Positions 45,569 through 56,948 of a stretch of DNA of 64,000 nt are shown here, one piece after another. The position numbers were made by a program, and so were the translations under genes. Numbering within the stretch: the first letter of the stretch is position 1; every line of letters starts with the position of its first letter. A model generated the notes under the pieces. It worked only from the letters and a program-made list of their open reading frames with translations. It did not search any database and had not been told where the DNA came from. The stretch is from Eucalyptus grandis (lineage: Eukaryota; Streptophyta; Magnoliopsida; Myrtales; Myrtaceae): positions 9,734,001 through 9,798,000 of the forward strand of contig NC_052613.1 of NCBI RefSeq assembly GCF_016545825.1, in the 5' to 3' direction.

Positions 45569-46318
45569 CATCGTTGCAGGTATGAGAATGAGGAGCATAT
45601 TGGCAAAGTCAGACAAAATCAGTATTCTCGATTCCACACAGTCTCTCACTTCCCTCACACATGCCGCATTGCAATCCAGTTCAACGGGAACCCCTTCTTA
45701 ATCTCAGTGTAATCCATAGACATCAGGGCTAGGGAAATTGGAATTTATGTAAATAGGTATGTTAATTGTAGAGTAGCAGGAGCAAACGTCAGAATAATAA
45801 TCCAATTCCTGCAATGCTTCATTGGAAGAAAAAGAAAAAGGAGGATGGGTGGAGTTGCTAGCACAGTCTACTAAATATGCAAAAAACTTGATGGCTGCAA
45901 GGATGCAATTATAGTAGAAGAAGAAATTGGAATTAGTGGAACTAAGATTGAAAGGCCATCTTTTGAGGCTGATATTATGCGAGGAGCATCACAGGATTCC
46001 CAGCACGAGGCCATTAAACAGGAGGAATGAATTGTGCTCAAAGAAGATATCCTTGATATTGAACCCCTTGTTTGAGTAAGTCTGGACAGGGTGTATCTCT
46101 TTGCAGGTAATCTCGAAATTTGGATTGCCACAACAGGACTTTTGTTTGCCAGAAATCCTAATAGAGTAGCTGATGTTCGGCTGATATGTGCAATTCTGAG
46201 GCATGGAGGCCTCGTGTTGTGCATCATCCGATAGAGCTAGATAGACTAAGTTAGTGAAGATAATGATAATGACCAATTGGTGAGAATAAGTTACTCACAT
46301 GAAGTTTCGGTAATTCAT
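45569..46318 (-). pseudogene. LRK10L extracellular exon pseudogene (copy G)
   Basis: ATG at 46318 (MNYRNFM) is followed at once by a TGA. The frame then continues VIIIIFTNLVYLALS (signal peptide), QNCTYQPNISYSIRISGKQKSCCGNPNFEITC (GUB_WAK_bind) and FNIKDIFFEHNSFLLFNG, and shifts near 46000. Later blocks include STNSNFFFYYNC-type sequence and MDYTEIKKGFPLNWIA, ending at the GGTAAATG donor (45569). Upstream (46320-46500) is the leader shared with copy H and the fused kinase. The Ty3/gypsy element separates this exon from the kinase exon at 28106-28621, which is probably its other half. Confidence 0.83.
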
Positions 46319-46599
46319 TTGGACCGGAAGGAGGCAGAGGATTGCAGAGGATAGAAGAAATAGGTAGGAGAGAGTGTGGAAAGCATTTGCAAAAAAATCA
46401 AATGGTGTTGGTTTGAGTTGGTCCTAACACCGTTGTGTGCTAGTTCTTCAACTTCAAAGCCAATACCAAGCGAGGCAAAAAGTGGTCTGAAGCGTGCATA
46501 TGTATCGAATCGAAGCATATATGGCCATGCTTGGATCCACACTCATTATAGTGCTTATACTAATAATAAATAATGTCATGTCACGATGAAAATCTATAG

Positions 46600-46911
46600 C
46601 ATGATGGAGTAAATTATATTTACAGTTCAATATATGAATGTTACATATTTCAACTGAACACTTCATCAGATTTTAGCAACACTAGTATTGATGGAAGGTT
46701 TCTTTCTTTTTTTTGGTTTGATCCTATGCACAAGAAAATCCCACAAAGAAAAGCAAGTTGTTTTGGTCCAACATTTGAGAATTTTTATTGTGAATTTGGT
46801 GTAGCTTCAGCCTCACTCAATACATTTTAACCATTGATCTTGTGGGACACAGATACCAACCTCCGCACATAGAAATGAAAGATTAAGCAAAATAGTAGAT
46901 TCAAAAACTTA
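46600..46911 (-). other. Intron-1 region of LRK10L copy H, left of the MITE
   Basis: Contains the AAGAAAATCCCACAAAGAAAA and TCACTCAATACATTT..ACCATTG landmarks of intron 1 in copies F and G, followed by CAAAATAGTAGATTCAAAAACTTA, where the MITE interrupts it. Confidence 0.6.
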
Positions 46912-47937
46912 GGCTCCATTCGTTTAAAGGAAAATGACTTCCAGAAAAACGTTTTCCGGATTTTCCAGCGTTTGTTTCACGGAAAATGAACTAGTCAAGG
47001 AAAATGTTTTCCATTAATGAAAAACAACCTTAAAAGTGAGAATTCCACTTTGCAAAAGTGGAAAACATTTTTCATTACTTTTTCCATCTTGTTTTTTTTC
47101 ACCAAACAAATTTTCATTTTATTTTTATGCTTTCTTTTTCTTTTTCTTTTTTAAAATCGAGTTTTTAATTTTTTTTTTCCTTTCTTTCTTTCCTTTTCAT
47201 CTTCTTTCATTGGCCTTGGCCGGGTTGCTGCCACGGCAAAGTGGCTGCCGACCGACCGCAAGCGCTTGAGCCTCGCCCCTAGGCCGAGGCTCGCCTAGCC
47301 CGATCGGGCGAATCTGAGCTCGCCCAAGCTCGGCGAGCTTAAGCCTCGCCCGAGCCCAACGAGCTTAAGCCTCACCCGAGCCCGGTGAGCCGGGTGGGGC
47401 TCGGGCCTCACTAGAGCCCGCTAGAGGTTCGTTAGGCTTTGGCGAGCCGCGACCTCATCGGATCTAGCGGCGTAGCTCAGCTCACCTCGGATCGGGAGCC
47501 TCGAGGCTTGGCCCGATCTCGGCAACCACGTCTTGGTCGCACAGTCAAGGCAGCCCTACCATCGTTAGGCATGCGGCGACGGAAGAAGGAGGAAGAAGGA
47601 GAAGGAAGGAGGAAGGAAAAGAAAAAGGAAACAAGAAAAAGAAAAAGAAAGAAAAATAATAAAAAATAAAAATAAATTCAATTTTTTTTTAAAATACAAA
47701 TAATTAAAAATTCATTTTTTAAAAAATAAAAATAATTTTTTGGTCAATTAAAAATATTAAAATTCAATTTTTTGATAATTTTTCCCAAACAATTAAATTA
47801 GCTAACGAACTGAAGAAAATATTTTCCTCAAAGTTCATATTTCAGCCAAACACCGGAAAATATAGTCATTTTCCAAAAATGATTTCCTAGAAAATATTTT
47901 TCCGAAACGTGATATTTTCCGCGAAACGAATGGACCT
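46912..47937. mobile_element. 1-kb MITE-like element with GC-rich core in the intron of LRK10L copy H
   Basis: The ends AGGCTCCATTCGTTT and (complement) AGGTCCATTCGTTTCGCGG form inverted repeats that continue as GGAAAAT-rich sequence on both sides. Alignment with copies F and G shows the uninterrupted intron reads ...CTTAGTCAAGAAG..., so the insertion point is exact to a few bases. The core (47205-47560) is GC-rich with repeated GCTCGGCGAGCTTAAGCCTC-like words. The superfamily is uncertain (GG-CC ends with possible TTA/TCA duplication suggest PIF/Harbinger; hAT is possible). No transposase. Confidence 0.8.
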
Positions 47938-47976
47938 CAAGAAGAAAAACCGAAAAAAAACTCCCTTGCACTCAAC

Positions 47977-48734
47977 ATCATAGAAGGTTTGAGAATGAGG
48001 ATTGTCTAGGCAAAGGCAAAACAAAATTATTGTTCTCGAACCCGCACCATCCCTCACTTCCCTCGTAGATGCTACAATTAATTGCAATCCAGTTCAAAAG
48101 GAACCCCATCTCCATAATCTCACTGTAATTCATAGTCCTCAAGCTAGCGATATTTGGATTGACGTCAACAGGTACACTAACTACAGAATAGGAGTTGACC
48201 GCAGAATACAAATCCATTTCCTACGATCCTTCCTCGAGGAAAAAAAAAAAGCAAAAGAGTGTTAGGTGGAGTTGCTAGCACAGTCCACGGGATATGTAAA
48301 ATCTATGGGCTGCTAGGTGCAATTGTAGTTGAAGAATAAATCGGCATTTGTGGAACTAAGATTGAAAGACATCCTTTCAATGCTGATATTACGCGGCAGA
48401 GCATCACAGGAGTTCAGGTACACGAGCGCATTAACGAGAAGGAACAAATGGTTCGCATAGAAGATATCCTTGATCATAAACTCACTGTCCGAGAAAGTCA
48501 GGATAGGGTATGTATCTTTGAGGTAATCAGGAAATTCGGATAGCCACAATAGGACTCTTGCTCGCCGGAAATCCAAAAAGGGTAGCTGATGTTTGGGCCA
48601 TATCCGCAGTTCAGAGGCACAAATGCCTTGTACCACACATCCTCTGCTACAGCCTGATAGACTAATCTGGCGAAGACGACAACGAGGACTAAGTGGCGAC
48701 AACTAGCTTCGCAGATGAAGCTTTGGAGATTCAT
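47977..48734 (-). pseudogene. LRK10L extracellular exon pseudogene (copy H)
   Basis: ATG at 48734 opens MNLQSFICEASCRHLVLVVVFARLV (signal peptide), then NCGYGPNISYPFWISGEQESYCGYPNF (GUB_WAK_bind, the best-preserved motif of this subfamily). A frameshift near 48525 precedes YPILTFSDSEFMIKDIFY and NISIERMSFNLSSTNADLFFNYNC. Stops follow at 48310 and at about 48250, and further on MNYSEIMEMGFLLNWIAINCSIYEGSEGWCGF covers the WAK_assoc end. The donor is degenerate (GTTGAG). At least one frameshift and two stops. Confidence 0.85.
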
Positions 48735-49070
48735 TTGGGACTGGAAGAAGGAGGCAGAGCAGGATGGGTGAGAAATCAAATGGAATTGGTTTGAATTGGC
48801 CCTAGCTCAAATGCCAAGCGAGGCAGAAAGTGGTCCTATACGTGCATTATTCAAGCACCCGATGTAAATGCATCATTGTCCACAACGGAAAATTTGCCCT
48901 AGAAAATCTTGAGGAACAAACCATGAAACTTTAGTCAAAATAACCTCTTAATTACAGTTAGGCCGGAGGGCCCGCCAAGGTGTTGAAATGTTGACATTCA
49001 TGATGATCTGCCTGACCATTAGGAACAAACCATGAAACTTCCAAGCAAAATCTCACGTTTTACAAATCCT
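48735..49070 (-). other. 5' flank of LRK10L copy H
   Basis: Alignable with 26080-26300 and 46320-46500 up to about 48870 (CAAGCGAGGCAGAAAGTGG, GCATTATTCAAGCACCCGATG). The remainder, 48880-49070, contains a repeated phrase AGGAACAAACCATGAAACTT (48911 and 49020). No gene. Confidence 0.55.
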
Positions 49071-49075
49071 AGGAA

Positions 49076-49400
49076 AATTTCCAATTCAGTTCTAAATTTA
49101 ATGTATGAGTGTCAATTCAGTCCTATATTTTTCAAATTCATTAATATACTCTTTAATCTTTGCTAGAAATTCCAATATGCTTTTTTTTGACTGATTGCCG
49201 TCGAAAATTGCTGATATGGCGATCCATAAGTTGTCAATGTCAAGTTGCCACTTAAGATGATTGGCGATGATTGTACGTCACGTCAGCAATTTCTAGTATC
49301 AATTGGTCATAAGGATTATATTGAAATTTCGCGTAAATATTCACGATCATATTGACAAAATTGAAAACTTACAACTAAATTGCTATTCGTATAATAAGTT
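49076..49400. mobile_element. Small inverted-repeat element
   Basis: The left arm CCAATTCAGTTCTAAATTTAATG and right arm (complement CAATTTAGTTGTAAGTTTTC) pair imperfectly for most of about 90 bp each. The short middle includes GACGTGACGTACAATC-type sequence. It resembles a non-autonomous Mutator-like or other foldback DNA element. Ends and duplication not resolved. Confidence 0.45.
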
Positions 49401-51479
49401 TATAACCGATTAGATAATTATCTTTTTATGTAGCATATCTCATGGGGTTTTTTTTTGTGACATCCTGAAATTCGATCCCGTTTCGATAAAGTGAAATGGG
49501 CATTTCGTCAACGTGCCTATGGTCCTTTTTTCTCTGAGCTGATCACTCACGAGTTAACTAACCTATTAGGTAAAGCCGTTAAGGGATGTATCCACGGTAA
49601 AATCCCTAAAAGCTACCTAATTGGTTGGATTGGACTAAAATCACGTCTGATCAATTATAACCAGGAAATTGAATTCGATTTCGGGAATCGAATATTCGAG
49701 CGTGTCACAATTCATTTTTTAGAATCCTGTCTCATCGTCTGTCAAATTATTGACGAGTCAAAAATTTCGCGAAGAAATTATCGGAGGGAAAATCGAAGAC
49801 CGGAAGACAATAAAAAGGGAAAAGGAAAATAATAAAAGTAATAGGATTAATGTAGTTATCTTATTATTTTATTTTTTTATTTTTTCTTTTCTTTCTCTCC
49901 CTTTTCTCTCTCTCTTCCCTCCCCTCCTTCGTGCGCACTCCCCTCCCCACGGCCGAATGCCCCTTGCCAATTTCAAATTTGGCTCCTCTCTCTTTTGCTT
50001 TTTACTTTTGACTAGTCAAAAGAAAATCCTTCTTCTTATCTCTTCTTCTCTCTCCTCTCTTCTCCCCCATTTTCCCCACGTGACCGAACCAGCTTCTTCT
50101 TCTTCTTCTTTCTTCTTCGTGTGCGAATCCAGCAAACCGGGAGCAGAAAGCAGCAGCTCACCGCGGCAGCCGTCGCCGCCCGTTCCGCCGCCCGTACTGC
50201 ACACCCGTGCGTCCACCGCTCGCCGCCGTGCGCCGCCTGCCCTCTCCACCGCCCAGGCATCCTCCCCCATGCATCTCCAGCCCCTGTCCGCCCCGTCCAG
50301 CCACCGTGAGCGACCGAGCAAGCTGCCGGAGCCACCGTGCGACCTCACCGGACCGCCACTTACCTTCCCGACCCTTCTCCGCCCCTAACCATCTCTGTTT
50401 TCCCCTGTTTCGCAGCCAAACCAGCAACCCACGAAATGGGTTTCCAGCCGGCTCGTGGGCCACTTTGGGCCGCTTCCCGCCCCAAACCCGAGCCGTGCTT
50501 TGGGGTTTATCGTTCCTCGCGTCACCCCCGTCGGATTGATCCGATTTGCGCGCGATTCCGGTGAGTAATCTCACTAATCCCTGATTAGTTGGCTAATTAT
50601 GCTTAAGGTTGTTTAGTTTTAACTAATTATGTTTAGGTGGTTAGATTAGTATAAATTAGTATTTATTAGTCAATTGTGATGCGAATTAGATAAATTGAAT
50701 GTGTATTTAGCAAGTAGACATGATCTACTATTTATTGAGGGTAGCCCGGGATTTTTCCCGACCCTAATCGGGCTTCAATTTGACAATTCGGGCCTAAGTG
50801 GAAATTTTGGCATTTAAATATTATTTTTCGGAATTAATTAATTATTTATTTATTTTCCGGAAATTCAACTTGGATGGCTAGTGGCCGAATTTTTATGCTG
50901 ATGATCGTGGTGCAGCCCGTTTATTTAATTGGGCTTTATTTTAAGCTAAATTGATTTATGGTAATTAATTATTAATTTTCGAAATGAATTAATTAATTAT
51001 TTATTTTTCGGAAATTAAGGTTAGGTTAGCCGACGACCGAAATTTCGTGATGATCGTCAGGTGAAGTTCATTTATTTAATGGAGCTTTATTTTGTGTTGA
51101 ATTGAATTATTTGCGAAGGATGGGAATTATTCTTTAATTGGAAAATCATTGGTTATTAATTGAAAATAACCGGCATCGGTTGATAATGCCAAAACTATTT
51201 GAGTGGACTATAGAAAATGTGGGAGTTATGGAAAGGAAAAAAAATTAGATTTTGGTTAAGGCCAGCCATGTGCCCATGCACGATATTTTATCGGGTATTT
51301 CTAATACGAAGAAATGAGGCCAATACATTACTTTAATTGAGAAAGTTAAGTGCGAGGCACAATGTCATTGGGCCGTGAGAGATTAATCGTGTGTTGGCTT
51401 ATAGCTGAAGCAAGATAATTATTGGTAGTTGATGTGATGTGTGTTGTGTTGAGGGAAACCAATGGATCATGAGCAGGTA

Positions 51480-51696
51480 AAGGACTAAGTACTACACAAG
51501 TAGAAGACTTCGTGTGAGTTACCTCTAACGCCTTATACCATTGCTTATTGTAGTTAAGGGCTAAGTGTTACATGGCAACCTGAGTCGCATGGGAATTACC
51601 TCTAGTGCCTTGCAGCATTGTTATGCATAGTGAAGGGCTGGGTGCTACACGATGGCAAGATCTCGTGTGAGTCACCTCTAGCGCCTTACCCTATTG
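51480..51696. repeat. Tandem repeat in the solo LTR, left part
   Basis: Three units of about 75-80 bp share AAGG(A/G)CTAAGT.CTACA, TCGTGTGAGTTACCTCTA.CGCC and TTATACCATTG. Two further units (53388-53545) continue the series on the other side of the Mutator-like element, which inserted between units 3 and 4. Confidence 0.85.
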
Positions 51697-51706
51697 CATT
51701 TTGTAG

Positions 51707-52101
51707 GGCGTATAATAATAAAGTGCCATAACTTGGCACCGAGGGACATTAAGTGCCATAACTTTAAAATGGTACACTTGAGTGCTAGTTTTGAAGTTAA
51801 TGGGACACTTGTGCCACTCCGGCGAAGATCCAGCCAAAATGGCTTACGTGGCGATTTTTTCGACGAGGCTTGGTCCCAAAACGGCGTCGCTTTTGCACGC
51901 CGACGTGGCGGAAAATGCAAAACGACGCCGTTTCATGTCTACGTGTAAATAATAATATAAAATTAAATTAAATTAAATTTAAAATATTAAAAAAATTTAA
52001 AAAAATAAGAAAATTTTAAAATTTAAAAAAATTAAGAAAATTAAGAAAATTTAAAAAATTAAAAATTAAGAAAAATTTAAATTTTAAAAATTTAAAAAAA
52101 T

Positions 52102-52142
<41 letters not shown>

Positions 52143-53377
52143 GGTGGGGAGGTCGAATGGGGCGGCTCCTCGCCGCCGTCGCCTCCCCGCCGTCGGGAAG
52201 GGCCTGGCGACGGAGGGGGAGGGTCGGCCGGTCGCCGCCCCGCCGACCGACGGCGAGGGCTGCGAGCACTGCGGATCGCGCAAGGGGCCGCAACCCGCCC
52301 CCTTCTGCATCTGGGCGAGGGCTCGCGGCCCTCGCCGCCGGCTCGGCCGGCCTCGTCGGCCCCCGGCCGTGGCCCGGCGACCCCGGCCGACCCTCCCCAC
52401 TCCGTTGCTAACCCTTCCCAGGCGGCGGCGGGAGGCGGCGGAGGGCCCGCGACCCGCCGATCCGGGCGAGGGTCGCGGCCCGCGCCTAGATCTAGGGCGA
52501 GGGGCTGCGGCCGCCCGCATCCGGTGAGGGCTCGCGGGCCCTTGCCGCCCCCGCCGCCGCCAGAAGGGCCGGTGACGGAGTGGGGAGGGTCGGCCGCCCG
52601 CCGGCCTAGCGGGGCCGCGGCCGCCCAGATCCGGCAAGGGCTCGCGGGCCCTCACCGCCTCCCCGCCGCCGGGAAGGGCCGGCGACGGAGTGGGGAGGGC
52701 CGGCCGGGTTGCCGGGCCCTAGCCAGGGCCTGAGGCCAGCCGACCAGCGGTGAGGGCCCGCGAGCCCTCGCCTTAACCGGGGCGAGGGTCGCGGCCCGCC
52801 TGATCTCGCGAGGGTCGTGGCCCTCGCCACGATCCGGCGAGGCTCGCAGCCTCGCCGCCGGCGGCCGGGGGCCGCAAACCCGCCGACCCTCCCCGTTTAT
52901 CGCCGGCCCTTCCAGCGACGGCGGGAGGCGGGCGGCGAGGGAGCTGCCCTGTTCAACCTCCCCCTTTTTTATTTTTTTTTAATTTTTCTTAATTTTTTAT
53001 AATTTTTAAATTTTTTAAATTTTTCTTAAATTTTAAATTTTCTTAAATTTTTAAAATTTTTAAAATTTTTGTTATTTTTTTCAAATTTTTGAATATTTTA
53101 AATCTAATTTAATTAATTTATATATTATTATTTATACGTTGACACGAAATGACGTCGTTTTTGCGTTTTCTCCGCCACGTCAGCATGCAAAACGACGCCG
53201 TTTTGGACCAAACTCACCGGAAAATTGCCACGTCAGCCATTTGGTCGGATTTTCGCCGGAGTGGCACTTAAGTGTCTTATTTTACTCCGATATTGGCACT
53301 TAAGTGTACCATTTTAAAGTTATGGCACTTAAATATCCCTCCGTGCCAAGTTATGGCACTCCAGGTGTCCCAACCTC
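51707..53377. mobile_element. Mutator-like non-autonomous element with long TIRs and GC-rich core (copy 2)
   Basis: Flanked by the 10-bp duplication CATTTTGTAG (51697-51706 and 53378-53387). The TIRs (51707-51950 and 53130-53377) share AGTGCCATAACTTGGCAC, AACTTTAAAATGGTACACTT and the CACTTAAGTG/AAAACGACGCCG words of copy 1, so both belong to one family. The left extreme end has diverged. AT-rich arms include a 32-bp poly(A) run near 52108-52139. The core (52140-52960) is strongly GC-rich with many GCGAGGG and CGCCGCC words and long overlapping frames on all strands, none with a recognisable domain. Confidence 0.87.
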
Positions 53378-53387
53378 CATTTTGTAG

Positions 53388-53545
53388 TGAAGGACTAAGT
53401 ACTACATGATAGCGAGATTTCGTGTGAGTTACCTCTAGCGCCTTATACTATTGTTATTTGTGATCAAGGACTAAGTACCGCACGATGACGAGACTTTGTG
53501 TTGGGGTCACCTCTAGCGCCTTGAGCCTATATTTGAGTGAGAATG
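53388..53545. repeat. Tandem repeat in the solo LTR, right part
   Basis: Units 4 and 5 of the series at 51480-51696: AAGGACTAAGTACTACATGAT, GAGTTACCTCTAGCGCCTTA, then AAGGACTAAGTACCGCACGAT, GGTCACCTCTAGCGCCTTGA. Confidence 0.8.
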
Positions 53546-54378
53546 TTGAATTGGTATGTTGAGATTAATTATCAAGTATAGATGGAATCACGGATATGAT
53601 TTGATTCGTTTGTCATGGATTTACTAATTGAACTGAATTGGCCGGGAAGGGTCATCGTTGACATGTAATTGACTAGGTGGATTGATCATTGTTTTGATCT
53701 GATGTTGTGAATTGCTTGATTGAATGGAAATGACCGTGAGTGGTCTTGTTGACGTGAATCGACTGGGTCGATTTGATCGATGCTTCGATCAGTGATGTGA
53801 TTGCTTGGGTGTTTATTTGAACTGTGCTAATATGCAGGTGGAATCTGAGGCCAAGGTAAGTCCTCTGCCCTGTGCGTGTTTAGGCAGCCTATAGTATAAT
53901 GGTTTACTAATCGGGCCTTAGTAGAGTAGAACTCGCTGAGACGTAGTCTCATCTCGATTTGAGGAAAACATTTCAAGACCCCGATGAGGAGCTGAGGAGG
54001 AGGAATCTGAGAAGGAGAACTCTGGGGTGAAACCTAAGGAGAAGAATTTTGGAAGAAGAAGATAATACTGAAAGGAATCTTGAGTACGACTTGGATGGAT
54101 TGAGATTCCATCTTCTTTTGAGATCTCTATTTTGATGTGAATAGTTATGAAGTACTTTGGTTTGTGTTTTGTATAAAAGTTTGGTTATAAGTTTCAATAT
54201 GAAAAATATGGCCTTGCTTTTTTATCCCATCGTATTTATTGTCTAGGGATTATAACTGCTTCCGCATGTGCTTAATAAATGAAAGAGTCGGCGATACATA
54301 GTCCTGGGATATCGCATTATAAAATCGACCAATAGAGAAGGATGTGTGCGTGCCCGAGGATCGGGGCATGACATTTTT

Positions 54379-54950
54379 CTAATGATAAATCCTGCTAAGA
54401 ATAATATTAATACATATATAATGGGGAGATTTCGCCCAAAATTAATTCATAAAAAATCGAGTATTTGAGTTATCAAATGCTGTTCGTCTTGTAAATAGAA
54501 TCGAGCCCCTGATAATTTTGTCTATCATGTACGGAATTAATCACCAATCTGATGAGAACGAGTCATACTGTGGTGTCGGTCCCCAGTGACGTCTAGCGCC
54601 AAGAATTCATATTTCTGCAAGAGGTGGGAACTCTCGTCCACTTTCGACTTCATTCATATGACTTACTGCGCTACACGGGAAACATGTTTGCCTAGAAAGG
54701 AATATCTCAGTCTTGTACCTAATTATTTAATAAAACAACCGCGTTTCCCTTCTGGCGCACAGATTATATGATGGTAGTTGAAAGTGGAGAAAGGCAGGGT
54801 ATAGTCACCCAAAAAAGGGAAAAAAATGCCTAGGAAGTATCGGCACTTTGTAAGACCGTGACATTTTGCTCATATTCGAATTTGAACTCCAAAGTTTAAT
54901 CTCTAATGAGGATGAATCGAGGAAATAAAGATTGATACAAAATAAGTACA
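54379..54950. other. Intergenic, no gene seen
   Basis: AT-rich sequence after the second solo LTR. A frame at 54586-54771 has no recognisable motif. Ends at the assembly gap. Confidence 0.4.
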
Positions 54951-55050
54951 NNNNNNNNNNNNNNNNNNNNNNNNNNNNNNNNNNNNNNNNNNNNNNNNNN
55001 NNNNNNNNNNNNNNNNNNNNNNNNNNNNNNNNNNNNNNNNNNNNNNNNNN
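54951..55050. other. Assembly gap (100 N)
   Basis: Exactly 100 N; gap of unknown real size. Confidence 0.99.
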
Positions 55051-56042
55051 AGTTCGCCTCAGACTCGAGCCAATATTTTCTCGTATCGTGCGGAAGTATT
55101 AAGTCCGCACGGCAGTTGGAGGAGCGATTTGGATTGATGTGATTGATTGAAAACTTTCAAATTGACCCTTGACTTCCACAGAGAAGTTAGCTTTATTTAT
55201 TCTCATATGCATTTTTTAAAAGTACCAAAAAAAAAAAAGTGGGGGTTTGGAGTTTGATGCACTTTTTTATTAAAAAAATAAAGAACAATTAGGATTTTAT
55301 TAAAATTTCCACAATAACATTCGGGGGTCTTGAATTTAGTGTAGTTTTCATGATTAAATTTTTAAGAATTATAGTATCAAATAGATAAAGTGGCAGTATA
55401 GAAACTTTCCAGTTTTCTCTTTCACACTTTCAGTCTTCAATAGTTGTATAGCTCGTGGGAGTTTGATTCGATGGGTTGTATGTTATCTGTGGCTATAAGA
55501 TTAAGAAATTAATGGTCTTAAAATATTTTGGATGCAAACTTCATATGTAGTCAAGTAATAAGGTGACTATAGTATTTTCCTTTTCTAAACTTCACGAGGT
55601 TAATCTTTTGCGGCACAACAATACTAAATAATTATCAAAAAAAAAAAAATGTATGGTCGTCATGCCAAAAGCACACACGTAGGAAAAATGACACTTAAGT
55701 TCATAAATTTTGACTCAATATGCATCGTCATCCTTGAATTTTTTGTTTGTTTAATGTGATCTTTGGACTATTCTTAAATGTTCAAAGTGATCCTTTGTTT
55801 AATCGAACAAGGAAGAAAGTTATCACAAGCCCCCAAACTAGTGTGAAATGTCCAATGTAATCACTAAAGTATAACAAAATATGCAAACTAGTCTCTAAAC
55901 TATTGCGAAATGTGCAATATATTCATAAACTTCCATTATGTTCAGTCTAGTCCCTCAACTTTCCATAACAAAGTCTAGTTTGCATAATTACATTATTGCC
56001 CAAATTTTATAATATCTTTTCATTTCAATCTATTTCCCAAAT

Positions 56043-56081
<39 letters not shown>

Positions 56082-56948
56082 ATCCTTTCAGTACTTAAAA
56101 ACATTACGATAGTTCTATATAAGTATATTTTTAGCTTGCCATCTCTACAATAGTAAAAGTAAAATTTCATTAAAAGTTGTATCAAATTGATATTCCTACT
56201 ATTTTAAGTATAATTAATTTCATAAAGATGATATCTAGAAATGATAACAATTTATCAATAGATACACATACTAATATTAATCTAAAACTTACTCATAATT
56301 TTTTGAATAGATAAAAATTTTAAGCTTTTATGTTACATGTTTTCTTAATAAAGTTTAGTTAAATCCGTGTGTTATTTTTTTTTTTTGGGTAAAAATATCA
56401 TTTTTTTCGGAACATTTACTATAAAGCATGAAAACACACCATCGTATCAATCATTTTATTGCTTGTTTGCACTGTGCTATAAATTTCTTGAGGATCATTG
56501 CATATGCAAAAGGGACGAAACATGGGCCTCAGGAAGCAAGAATGGTGGGTGAATGATTGGGCCTTGTAGACTCCGGCCCACAAAGGAGGCATTCAATGGC
56601 CTAGAGTGTCCAGTATGAGCAAATAAAGGTGTTTGACAAATTGACACTTCGATTTAAACGACAGAAAAAAAAAATCATTATTCTGATAATCAGACTGCAC
56701 TAGCTGTTTAATCAAGTGTTAGTTTGATTTTCGGCCAATTCATTTTTTTTTTTTGTCAACTTAAGCCAATTTAACCAATTTTTGTGGGACAATCCACTAT
56801 TAACTAGTATAAAAGGATCATTGAAAAGATATTAAAACCGAGTAGTCCCAAGATTAGGTACAATAATCACTAAGCTAACCGCAAGATTGACCTTGGACCA
56901 TCGGATTAGCACGAATAATCCACCAAACCAATTCTCATTTTTAAAAAG
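55051..56948. other. Intergenic AT-rich region with dispersed repeats
   Basis: 55680-55990 has repeated phrases of the type AAACTA.TG.GAAATGT.CAAT and GTCTAGT, like the ends of small DNA transposons. 56046-56077 is an (AT)n microsatellite. No gene or RNA recognised. Confidence 0.5.

Larger units (their letters stand above)
49456..54373 (+). mobile_element. Second solo LTR, carrying a nested Mutator-like element
   Basis: Starts TGTGACATCCTGAAATTCG and ends GATCGGGGCATGACA. TTTTT flanks both ends (49451-49455 and 54374-54378). Without the nested element the LTR is about 3.2 kb. It begins like the LTR at 39554 (TGTGRCATCCT.AAAT) but differs afterwards, so it is a related family. A GC-rich, proline-codon-rich leader (50130-50540) ends at a donor-like CCG|GTGAGTAA (50560). 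No gag or pol, hence solo LTR. The open frames in the GC-rich leader lack any family motif. Confidence 0.82.

Noticed and set aside
50016..50574. Several overlapping Pro/Ser/Arg-rich frames
   Set aside because: GC-rich leader of a solo LTR; frames overlap on both strands and none is similar to gag or a host protein.
52101..52655. Long frames on both strands in a GC-rich block
   Set aside because: They are a by-product of very high GC content in a Mutator-like core; the peptides are Pro/Arg/Gly-rich without a domain.
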